This document shows positions 1 to 4,531 of a stretch of DNA of 12,471 nucleotides, one piece after another (position 1 is the first letter of the stretch; every line of letters starts with the position of its first letter). A program made the translations under genes and the position numbers. Location of the stretch: contig CAZONX010000058.1 in the NCBI GenBank assembly GCA_964581295.1, positions 1 through 12,471 on the forward strand, written 5' to 3'. Origin of the DNA: JAHEEL01 sp964581295 (GTDB lineage Bacteria > Actinomycetota > Acidimicrobiia > Spongiisociales > UBA5794). The notes under the pieces are model-generated. The model was not told the DNA's origin, did not search any database, and saw only the letters and a list, made by a program, of their open reading frames with translations.

Positions 1-381
1 GAATGCATGCACCTTCGGGCTCAGCTTCTTCCACCCAAAGATCCACAGACCGATGAAGGTCGATTCGATGAAGAAGGCAAGCAGCGCTTCGATGGCGAGC
101 GGCGCACCAAAGATGTCCCCCACAAAGCGGGAGTAGGTCGACCAGTTCATCCCGAACTGGAATTCCTGCACGATCCCGGTGACGACACCGATGGCAAAGT
201 TGATCAGCATCAACTTGCCCCAGAACTTCGTCATCCGCAGGTACTCGGGCTTCTTCGTACGTACCCAGGCGGTCTCCATGATGGCGACCATCCACGTGAT
301 GCCCAGCGTGATCGGAACGAACAGCCAGTGGTACACCGTCGTGATGCCGAACTGCCACCGCGCCAGCAACACTTCTTCCAT
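1..381 (-). CDS. cydA: Cytochrome bd ubiquinol oxidase subunit I, N-terminal part (runs off left edge)
   Basis: This is the first 127 codons of CydA; the rest lies beyond position 1. The family is the membrane quinol oxidase subunit that carries the haems and reduces oxygen with high affinity. I translated the minus strand by hand. It starts MEEVLLARWQFGITTVYHW and contains H18 in the context VYHWLFVP, matching the haem b595 ligand H19 of E. coli CydA. It also contains the block FGAPLAIEALLAFFIESTF with E98 and E106, matching E. coli E99 and E107, and ends in GLWIFGWKKLSPKVHAF. Hydrophobic stretches at about 13-36, 58-72 and 96-117 fit its first membrane helices. The ATG at 381 is preceded by a strong GGGAGGG ribosome site about five bases upstream; an in-frame ATG at 393 overlaps that site and is less likely. 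A 98-residue exported membrane protein lies 131 bases upstream on the same strand. Confidence 0.95.
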   Translation of the reverse strand, partial: MEEVLLARWQFGITTVYHWLFVPITLGITWMVAIMETAWVRTKKPEYLRMTKFWGKLMLINFAIGVVTGIVQEFQFGMNWSTYSRFVGDIFGAPLAIEALLAFFIESTFIGLWIFGWKKLSPKVHAF

Positions 382-498
382 GAGCCCTCCCATCAGACAG
401 ATCTGGCCAGTGGGTAGGTTGGTGCCCAGGACGGGTTCGTCGTAGGGTCACTCGCCCCCAAATCCTAGGAAACTTCCAGGTCTTCGGCGCGTAGCCCC

Positions 499-508
499 CG
501 ACGCGTCG
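499..508. repeat. Short palindrome between the 98-residue gene and cydA
   Basis: CGACGCGTCG is a perfect 10-bp palindrome just downstream of the stop codon of the 98-residue membrane protein. It could be a minor operator or chance in GC-rich DNA. The remaining cydA leader (382-498) also holds a TAGGAT hexamer on the minus strand inside the palindrome-like stretch TTTCCTAGGA, but no convincing -35 goes with it. Confidence 0.2.
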
Positions 509-512
509 TGGA

Positions 513-809
513 CTACTCGGCGGCGACGGTGTAGCGACCTTTGATGGCGACCAGGTAGTAGACGATGACGCCGCCGACCGCGACGACGGTGAGCGCCATA
601 ATGGTGGGAACCAGGAACCGTTGCGTCCAGGGCGGCGTCTCATCGGCGATCTCGACAGGCTGCAGTTCGACGGCAGCACCACTGTCGACCGCGATCGGCA
701 CCGGTTCAGCATCCTCAGACTCTTCGTCCTGGGCCAGCGCGGCGCTTGGGAGCGCAAGGAAAAGGCCGACGAGCAGTGCGGCGATGAGTACACGGAGTGG
801 TCGCGTCAT
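513..809 (-). CDS. Small exported single-pass membrane protein upstream of cydA, function unknown
   Basis: 98 residues. I do not recognise a named family. Residues 1-26 form a classic signal peptide: Arg-containing N-region, hydrophobic core ALLVGLFLALPSAALA, and an AxA-type cleavage site after A26. The mature start is very acidic (QDEESEDAEP). A single transmembrane helix spans about 65-88 (FLVPTIMALTVVAVGGVIVYYL), followed by a short basic cytoplasmic tail AIKGRYTVAAE. The predicted topology is N-terminus outside, C-terminus inside. It lies on the same strand as cydA and 131 bases before it, so a role near the bd oxidase is possible but inferred only from position. There is no Shine-Dalgarno sequence before the ATG at 809; instead TATCCT sits six bases upstream, which fits a leaderless transcript. 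Confidence 0.75.
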   Translation of the reverse strand: MTRPLRVLIAALLVGLFLALPSAALAQDEESEDAEPVPIAVDSGAAVELQPVEIADETPPWTQRFLVPTIMALTVVAVGGVIVYYLVAIKGRYTVAAE

Positions 810-815
810 GAGGCG

Positions 816-821
816 AGGATA
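816..821 (-). promoter_or_regulatory. Candidate -10 box for leaderless expression of the 98-residue membrane protein
   Basis: On the minus strand TATCCT (TANNNT type) ends six bases before the ATG at 809, so transcription would begin at or within a base of the start codon. No Shine-Dalgarno sequence is present. The -35 region is poor (TTCATC at 17-base spacing) and would overlap the hairpin at 840-867. Confidence 0.35.
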
Positions 822-839
822 GACGACGACGTGAACGCG

Positions 840-867
840 ATGAAGCGCCCCGTGCGGGGCGCTTCAT
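840..867. terminator. GC-rich perfect hairpin after the sigma/anti-sigma/small-protein operon
   Basis: A 12-bp perfect stem (ATGAAGCGCCCC at 840-851 paired with 856-867) closes on a four-base loop GTGC. It sits 16 bases beyond the stop of the 65-residue protein and before the start of the 98-residue gene, where a minus-strand terminator would be expected. No T-run follows on the minus strand, so it is either a U-less terminator or another structured element. Confidence 0.5.
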
Positions 868-883
868 CATCGAAGATCGTAGG

Positions 884-1081
884 TCAGGCTTCGACCTTGG
901 CAACGCGGCCCCGAAGACGGGGATACTTCGTTGGGGCGTGAGCGAAGCACCATTCCCGGCGGTTGTACTGCGAGAGCTTGGTCTCGCATTCAGAGTGGGC
1001 GCAGTAGCGCTCCGTCGAATAGGTCTTGGGGGCGCGTGCCCCGCCGTCGAGGCGACGGCCTCGAAGTACGTTGTCGTTCAT
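884..1081 (-). CDS. Small Cys/His (zinc-ribbon-like) protein co-transcribed with sigma/anti-sigma
   Basis: 65 residues with a basic N-terminus and C-terminus around a compact motif: C27-x4-C32-x12-C45-x2-H48 (RYCAHSEC ... WCFAH), with an extra H29. The spacing suggests a single bound zinc, although no named domain can be assigned with certainty. From memory, small actinobacterial proteins with a similar 'C..C.T.LS.YN....C..H' pattern exist as conserved hypotheticals. A strong ribosome site GGAGGAA lies about seven bases before the ATG at 1081, which supports both the start and the reality of the gene. It begins 30 bases after the anti-sigma stop and probably shares its transcript. A role linked to thiol or zinc stress is inference from position and cysteine content. 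Confidence 0.8.
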   Translation of the reverse strand: MNDNVLRGRRLDGGARAPKTYSTERYCAHSECETKLSQYNRREWCFAHAPTKYPRLRGRVAKVEA

Positions 1082-1111
1082 TGTGGCTTCCTCCAGTCAA
1101 GCCGGGTGGAA

Positions 1112-1360
1112 TCACATACCCGACTCGTTGCTCTCTCGTTCCTCTTGTATTAACGCTCGGAGGGTGTCGAAAAGTTCCGGCGGAGGATCAGATTTCCCGC
1201 GTTCGCGGATCACATCTTTGAGGCGCGCTTCGAAAGCGAAGGCGTCCATACACGGAGGGCACCGCTTCAGATGGATGCGAATCCGTGACGTGGTGAAGAA
1301 CGAAGCCTCTTCATCGAGGTACTGGTACACGTACTCGATTGCGTGGTCGCAGCCGCTCAT
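1112..1360 (-). CDS. rsrA: Zinc-binding redox-sensing anti-sigma factor, RsrA/RshA type
   Basis: 82 residues. Proteins of this family bind and silence a partner ECF sigma factor and release it when their cysteines form a disulfide. The ZAS signature H30-x3-C34-x2-C37 (HLKRCPPC) is intact. C4 lies 26 residues before H30, the same spacing as C11 to H37 in Streptomyces RsrA, where C11 and C44 form the trigger disulfide, so the redox switch appears complete. The chosen start is the ATG at 1360, which overlaps the sigma stop as ATGA; a longer reading from 1402 would add 14 unlikely residues lying inside the sigma gene. The overlap implies translational coupling, which keeps the two partners balanced. 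The C-terminal half is charged and probably helical. Confidence 0.9.
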   Translation of the reverse strand: MSGCDHAIEYVYQYLDEEASFFTTSRIRIHLKRCPPCMDAFAFEARLKDVIRERGKSDPPPELFDTLRALIQEERESNESGM

Positions 1361-1920
1361 GATCCGTCCCCTGTGATGCCGTGTTCTTGTGCCACATCCC
1401 ACAACCGCTTCTGGAGGGCCTTTCTTCCCCGGTGCAACCGAGACATGACGGTTCCGATCGGGATGTCGAGCATCTCGGCGATCTCCTTGTACGAGAAGCC
1501 ATCGACGTCGGCAAGCAACACCGGCAGCCGGAACGTCTCAGGCAGGTCCTCAAGCGCTTCGATGATATCGGTGTCCACGAACGCGTCGAGCATGTCGGAC
1601 TCCGCGCTCGGCGTCGCTCCCGAAGCCTCCCCAAGGCGCTTGTAGAGGTAGAGGTCCTGGAGCTCTCCGAGCTCCACCTCCGAGGGTCGCCGCTGCTGCT
1701 TTCGGTACTTGTTGATGTAGGTGTTGGTGAGAATCCGATACAGCCAGGCTTTGAGGTTCGTACCGTCGGTGTACGAGTCATAGGCGCGGTACGCCTTGAG
1801 GAACGTCTCCTGAACGACGTCTTCGGCATCGGCCGGATTGCGGGTCATCCGCAGCGCGGCTGAGTAGAGCTGTGGCGCATACTGCATCGCGTTCCGCTCA
1901 AAATTCGCCTGATCCGCCAC
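1357..1920 (-). CDS. sigR: ECF-family RNA polymerase sigma factor, SigR/SigH type
   Basis: 187 residues, normal for an ECF sigma factor. Region 2 covers about 15-82: RNPADAEDVVQETFLKAYRA is the polymerase-binding and -10-reading helix pair, followed by LKAWLYRILTNTYINKYRK. Region 4 covers about 117-172, ending in the -35-reading helix-turn-helix GFSYKEIAEMLDIPIGTVMS followed by RLHRGRKAL. Sequence and partner place it with actinobacterial SigR (SigH in mycobacteria), which drives the thiol-oxidative and heat stress response. The start is the GTG at 1920, preceded by AGGGAGGACC with good ribosome-site spacing. The gene ends in an ATGA overlap with its anti-sigma factor. It reads divergently from the tRNA-Thr gene across about 77 bases. 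Confidence 0.93.
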   Translation of the reverse strand: MADQANFERNAMQYAPQLYSAALRMTRNPADAEDVVQETFLKAYRAYDSYTDGTNLKAWLYRILTNTYINKYRKQQRRPSEVELGELQDLYLYKRLGEASGATPSAESDMLDAFVDTDIIEALEDLPETFRLPVLLADVDGFSYKEIAEMLDIPIGTVMSRLHRGRKALQKRLWDVAQEHGITGDGS

Positions 1921-1943
1921 GGTCCTCCCTCGTTGCGTGCGTC

Positions 1944-1949
1944 ATCCTA
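1944..1949 (-). promoter_or_regulatory. Candidate -10 box of the sigma/anti-sigma operon
   Basis: TAGGAT on the minus strand lies 23 bases before the GTG start, leaving room for the strong ribosome site. The -35 region is poor for a housekeeping promoter. I found no correctly spaced GGAAY/GTT pair that would show SigR-type autoregulation. Confidence 0.3.
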
Positions 1950-1957
1950 CGGGCGAG

Positions 1958-1985
1958 TCGAAATGAGTGGAAACCCCACTAGGGT
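1958..1985 (+). promoter_or_regulatory. Candidate promoter of the tRNA-Thr gene
   Basis: TCGAAA at 1958-1963 (four of six matches to TTGACA) and TAGGGT at 1980-1985 (TANNNT type) are separated by 16 bases. The predicted start point is about 1992, just ahead of the mature tRNA 5' end at 1998. A near-palindrome at 1969-1988 overlaps the -10 box. Confidence 0.4.
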
Positions 1986-1988
1986 TCC
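1969..1988. repeat. Near-palindrome in the sigma/tRNA divergent region
   Basis: On the minus strand the site reads GGAACCC, then six bases, then GGTTTCC: arms that mirror each other except for one inserted base. It lies in the spacer shared by the divergent sigma-factor and tRNA promoters and overlaps the proposed tRNA -10 box, so it could be an operator. The symmetry is imperfect and may be chance. Confidence 0.25.
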
Positions 1989-1997
1989 GACTCCCCC

Positions 1998-2071
1998 GCC
2001 GGGGTAGCTCAGTCCGGTAGAGCAACGCACTCGTAATGCGTAGGTCGTGGGTTCGAATCCCGTCCCCGGCT
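1998..2071 (+). tRNA. tRNA-Thr (anticodon CGT)
   Basis: A full cloverleaf can be drawn. The acceptor stem GCCGGGG (1998-2004) pairs with CCCCGGC (2064-2070). The D arm GCTC...GAGC carries AGTCCGGTAGA. The anticodon stem ACGCA/TGCGT holds the seven-base loop CTCGTAA, giving anticodon CGT for the Thr codon ACG. The T arm contains GTTCGAATCC, with wobble pairs at its outer end. The discriminator base is T, and CCA is not encoded. Confidence 0.95.
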
Positions 2072-2085
2072 CCGAGCCCGATCAC

Positions 2086-2137
2086 CCGTTCTTGGGTAGA
2101 TAGTGGAAGCCGGCTTCCACTATCTACCCAAGAACGG
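2086..2137. repeat. Perfect 52-bp palindrome just downstream of tRNA-Thr
   Basis: The left arm 2086-2111 (begins CCGTTCTTGGG, ends GTGGAAGCC) is the exact reverse complement of the right arm 2112-2137 (begins GGCTTCCAC, ends AAGAACGG): 26 bp with no mismatch and no spacer. Symmetry stops sharply at both ends (C2085 against A2138). It begins 15 bases after the tRNA and ends 57 bases before the convergent SGNH-hydrolase stop. Position suits a bidirectional terminator, but there is no T-run on either side, and the length exceeds most terminators. The remainder of this gap (2138-2194) shows nothing recognisable. Confidence 0.9.
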
Positions 2138-2194
2138 AGAGGGCGGCCCGAACTTCGGAGCAGACGTCGCCCGCTCAGGTCGTCCAGCGGAGCG

Positions 2195-3355
2195 CTAGTT
2201 GACGATCGCTTGGACTACGAACTGGCCGAGGGCTTGGTGACCTTCTCGGCTGGGGTGGGGCCATCCGGCCCACATCTGGGTTGGGACATGCTGGTCGGCA
2301 ACGTCAATCCAAGTCACGTCATCGCTGAGGCCGGCGCGAATCGAGCCGTGGAGCTCTCCGAGGGCGTAGGCCATCTCATCCGCGCACTCGGGGCCGATCG
2401 GCGACCATCCAGGGGCAATCATTGATCCGTCGATCGCGAAGTAGCTCGCCCAATAGATGGACGCGTTCGTCTGGTTCTCGAGGGCCTCGACGATCGCCGA
2501 CGTCGACTCCGTGATTTCGGCTCGTCGATCGACGAGATTCCAGCGCTCGGTCACAGCGAATTCGCAGGCGACCTTGTCTCCCGCATCGGTGAAAGAGAAC
2601 GCCGTGTCCTTCGTCAGCTCCTTCACGACGTCAACCCAATTGGTGGAGTTGATTCCGGCCGTCATCACGACGACGTTCCATGACCCCGGCCTGGTGTATC
2701 GGGCGATATCTTCGATCTGACTCGGGTGGATGTCGGAGCAGGAATCGGATCCTCCGTTCAGCACCGAGTTGACGCCCGCACCAGGGAACGCCGTGTTCAC
2801 ATAGCCAGGCCTCCACGCGGTGGGAAGGGCCTCGGCAACCATGGCGTGCACGGTGCTTCCGAACGAGTAGTCGGCATCTCGGCAGGTTGCGCCGCCCGTG
2901 AACCACCGCTTCGTATATCCGGAGGCGATCGAATCCCCGGAAAGAACGATCATCGGGGCGGCCGGTGTGACGCCTGACCATGCCTCGAACCATCCAGACT
3001 CCCAGCCGTGGATATCAACAGCTCTCACATCAAGGCGGTACGACGTCTCGGGGAGCGTCGAGCGGTACGACACCTTCGGCCTCACGATCGAGGTTTCGAA
3101 AATCTCACCGGGAACGGCACCATGCCAGCGGTACTCGTAGTGATCGACGCCCAGGTTGTCTTCCGCGTCGATACGAATATCCGCTTCGAGCAGGGCGTTG
3201 TGCGCTTGCGGCTCTGCAAGCTCGGCAGCCAGCACTACGGGGCGTGTGTCGCCGTCGGGAAGCTGTTCGGGCGGCGGGCCAATCGCTGAGACCGGAATCG
3301 CCAACGCCATCGCGACAGCGAGGACGATGCTGATCAATATGGCGCGTCGCGTCAT
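2195..3355 (-). CDS. Exported SGNH/GDSL-family hydrolase
   Basis: 386 residues from the ATG at 3355; numbering here counts one more, from an adjacent upstream TTG at 3358. The family comprises serine esterases, lipases and polysaccharide deacetylases; the substrate is unknown. Residues 1-26 are a signal peptide with AIPVSAIG near the cleavage site. About 35-135 looks like a beta-sandwich (Fn3-like) domain ending in YRLDVRAVDIHGWESGW. The catalytic domain starts at VLSGDSIASGY with nucleophile S143. Block II is FPGAGVNS, and block III TAGINSTN holds G235 and N237. The catalytic His is H368 in GWPHPSREGH. The Asp that normally lies three residues before this His is glycine (G365), so the acid may be absent or come from elsewhere. 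C159, C207, C265 and C325 could form two disulfides. The upstream sequence lacks a Shine-Dalgarno site. Confidence 0.87.
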   Translation of the reverse strand: MTRRAILISIVLAVAMALAIPVSAIGPPPEQLPDGDTRPVVLAAELAEPQAHNALLEADIRIDAEDNLGVDHYEYRWHGAVPGEIFETSIVRPKVSYRSTLPETSYRLDVRAVDIHGWESGWFEAWSGVTPAAPMIVLSGDSIASGYTKRWFTGGATCRDADYSFGSTVHAMVAEALPTAWRPGYVNTAFPGAGVNSVLNGGSDSCSDIHPSQIEDIARYTRPGSWNVVVMTAGINSTNWVDVVKELTKDTAFSFTDAGDKVACEFAVTERWNLVDRRAEITESTSAIVEALENQTNASIYWASYFAIDGSMIAPGWSPIGPECADEMAYALGELHGSIRAGLSDDVTWIDVADQHVPTQMWAGWPHPSREGHQALGQFVVQAIVN

Positions 3356-3362
3356 CAATACA

Positions 3363-3368
3363 AACCTA
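3363..3368 (-). promoter_or_regulatory. Candidate -10 box for leaderless expression of the SGNH hydrolase
   Basis: TAGGTT on the minus strand ends seven bases before the ATG at 3355, the spacing of a leaderless actinobacterial promoter. No good -35 box is seen at 16-18 bases. Confidence 0.3.
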
Positions 3369-3495
3369 GCGTTTGGGTGCCGTACTCATACGACGTCCAC
3401 GAACCCAGAAAGGTTCCATCTCCAAGCAGGGGCGGGCCTCGGCCCATCCGCCGCATACCCCGTACGAAACTACTGAAGTGTTTGACCCCCTCCGC

Positions 3496-3538
3496 CAGCG
3501 GCTCCGCCGCTGTCTCCTCCCCCTGAAGGGGACGAGAC
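3496..3538. repeat. Tandem hairpin element between the lipoprotein and SGNH hydrolase genes
   Basis: Two adjacent hairpins are present. The first is CAGCGGC/GCCGCTG (3496-3502 with 3506-3512) with loop TCC. The second (3512-3538) has the outer stem GTCTC/GAGAC, one G-G or C-C mismatch, and an inner stem around CCCCTGAAGGGG. Purine-rich and pyrimidine-rich flanks (GACCCCCTCCGC before) complete a block whose layout resembles dispersed intergenic repeats in other GC-rich genomes. It lies downstream of the lipoprotein stop, so it may also end that transcript, although no T-run is present. Confidence 0.5.
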
Positions 3539-3560
3539 GCATTCGGTCGGGGGGACGGTC

Positions 3561-4277
3561 CTATGGAACGTACTGCTCGAGGATTTCGGTGACGGCGCCG
3601 CCGTTGACAAACAGCCAGACACCGCAGTGGTCGGATGGACAGGCGATGTAGGCGGTCGGATCGACGGGCCACCCGGAGAACGGCACTTCGAGGTATCCGA
3701 CCGATCCGGCGTCGATCTCCCACACCGTCACACCGCCGGCGACCGGAATGGTCCGCAGCGTGGGGTTGGCGTTGCGGACGTAGTAGTCGTTGTTGACCTC
3801 TTCACCGTCGAGCGCACCTTCGACATAGGCGATGTCTCCAAAGTAGAAGCACGCCAGGTCGAAGTCGATGTCGGCCGCCGACTTCGCAACGATGTAGCCG
3901 AACCACACCCCGTCGGGCAGCGCTCCGGCACCCGGAGAGCACCCCGAGCCGGCGGCGCCGCCGCTGCCGGGCAGCGGTGCAAGCGGATAGACATCCGGGG
4001 TGCCGACTGCGTACGGGCCCCCGGATGTCGTGGTTGTGGCTGCCGTGGTGGTGGTTGTCGGTGCAGCAGTCGTGGTGGTTGTTGGCGCAGCGGTGGTGGT
4101 GGTTGCGGCCGTGGTTGTGGTTATGGCCGCCGCTGTGGTCGTCGTTGCAGGAACAGTTGTCGTAACCGTCGCGACGGTGGTGGTGGTCTCGTCTGCCGCG
4201 GATGCGTCGTCGGTATCGCCAGACGACGTACACGCGGCGAGCATCAGCAAGAAGAGGACAAAGATGCGTGTTCTCAT
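3561..4277 (-). CDS. Lipoprotein with Thr/Ala-rich linker and C-terminal domain of unknown function
   Basis: 238 residues from the ATG at 4277. Residues 1-16 are a lipoprotein signal (MRTRIFVLFLLMLAAC) with lipobox L13-A-A-C16, so the protein should be anchored to the outer face of the membrane. Residues about 31-84 are almost only Thr with Ala, Val and Pro in TTTT/AAPT-type repeats, a probable extended and possibly glycosylated spacer. The globular part, about 112-238, contains WFGYIVAKSAADIDFDLACF, then NDYYVRNANPTLR, and four cysteines (C113, C143, C213, C218). I associate this pattern with uncharacterised actinobacterial lipoproteins, but can name no function. A longer reading from 4454 would add 59 Arg-rich residues with no signal features and was rejected. 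The gene diverges from the kinase gene. Confidence 0.85.
   Translation of the reverse strand: MRTRIFVLFLLMLAACTSSGDTDDASAADETTTTVATVTTTVPATTTTAAAITTTTAATTTTAAPTTTTTAAPTTTTTAATTTTSGGPYAVGTPDVYPLAPLPGSGGAAGSGCSPGAGALPDGVWFGYIVAKSAADIDFDLACFYFGDIAYVEGALDGEEVNNDYYVRNANPTLRTIPVAGGVTVWEIDAGSVGYLEVPFSGWPVDPTAYIACPSDHCGVWLFVNGGAVTEILEQYVP
4026..4187 (-). repeat. Low-complexity Thr/Ala codon repeats encoding the lipoprotein linker
   Basis: This stretch encodes residues 31-84 of the lipoprotein as imperfect ACC/ACA/ACG Thr codons mixed with GCN Ala codons. Read on the plus strand it is GTGGTGGTTG-like and gives misleading Val-rich reading frames. Such tracts can change length by slippage, so linker length may vary between strains. 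Confidence 0.8.
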
Positions 4278-4283
4278 ACCCGA

Positions 4284-4289
4284 ACCGTA
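4284..4289 (-). promoter_or_regulatory. Candidate -10 box for leaderless expression of the lipoprotein
   Basis: TACGGT on the minus strand ends six bases before the ATG at 4277, which has no Shine-Dalgarno sequence. No convincing -35 hexamer is visible at 17-18 bases. Confidence 0.35.
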
Positions 4290-4324
4290 CGCGGTGGCGG
4301 GTCGTCTCCGCCAGAGTCTCCGGG

Positions 4325-4362
4325 CCCTACCGGAGTCGAGCAGCGTTCCGATACCGGGAGGG
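4325..4362. repeat. Spaced inverted repeat in the lipoprotein/kinase divergent region
   Basis: CCCTACCGG (4325-4333) and CCGGGAGGG (4354-4362) are inverted copies with one mismatch in nine, separated by 20 bases. They sit between the two divergent promoters, where a regulator could control both genes. The arms are short for a GC-rich background. Confidence 0.25.
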
Positions 4363-4431
4363 CGCGAAGTGGGTCTTCGTTGTGCTCCCGTGGCCCTGTG
4401 ATGGGCGCCTCGATCTTCCAACGAAGCTCGG

Positions 4432-4437
4432 TAGGAT
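4432..4437 (+). promoter_or_regulatory. Candidate -10 box of the leader ORF/kinase transcript
   Basis: TAGGAT ends seven bases before the ATG of the 28-codon leader ORF at 4445, placing the transcript start at about that ATG. TCGATC at 4410-4415 is a weak -35 candidate. The same bases could instead act as a poor ribosome site (GTAGGA). Confidence 0.4.
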
Positions 4438-4444
4438 GCGCGCC

Positions 4445-4531
4445 ATGGTGACATACCGACTCACGGCCGCGACAGACCGGGAAGCGGCCGAGGCGATCGC
4501 TTGCGCGGCGTCGCCGTGTGCTCTGCAATGA
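4445..4531 (+). CDS. 28-codon leader ORF overlapping the PfkB-type kinase start
   Basis: The ORF encodes MVTYRLTAATDREAAEAIAC followed by AASPCALQ and stops at TGA 4529-4531. That stop overlaps the kinase ATG at 4528 as ATGA. The kinase has no ribosome site of its own and no in-frame ATG or GTG further upstream than 4516, so coupled translation through this ORF is a good explanation. The peptide resembles nothing I know and holds two Cys codons near its end. It may be a regulatory leader rather than a functional product. Alternatively, the kinase starts at TTG 4501 or GTG 4516 and this ORF is incidental. Confidence 0.45.
   Translation: MVTYRLTAATDREAAEAIACAASPCALQ

Noticed and set aside
1381..1863. 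Plus-strand open frame antisense to the sigma factor
   Set aside because: No recognisable motif, and it lies fully opposite the clear ECF sigma gene.
1920..1997. SigR-type autoregulatory promoter (GGAAY, 16-19 bases, GTT) before the sigma gene
   Set aside because: GGAAC is present near 1988 on the minus strand, but no GTT occurs at the required spacing, so autoregulation is not supported.
3355..3723. Minus-strand Arg-rich frame covering the lipoprotein end and the tandem hairpin block
   Set aside because: It overlaps the lipoprotein's C-terminal codons in another frame and reads through hairpin DNA; there is no ribosome site and no domain.
4000..4401. Plus-strand Val/Ala-rich frame across the lipoprotein
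   Set aside because: It is the mirror of the Thr/Ala codon repeat of the linker; the hydrophobic run is an artefact of antisense reading.
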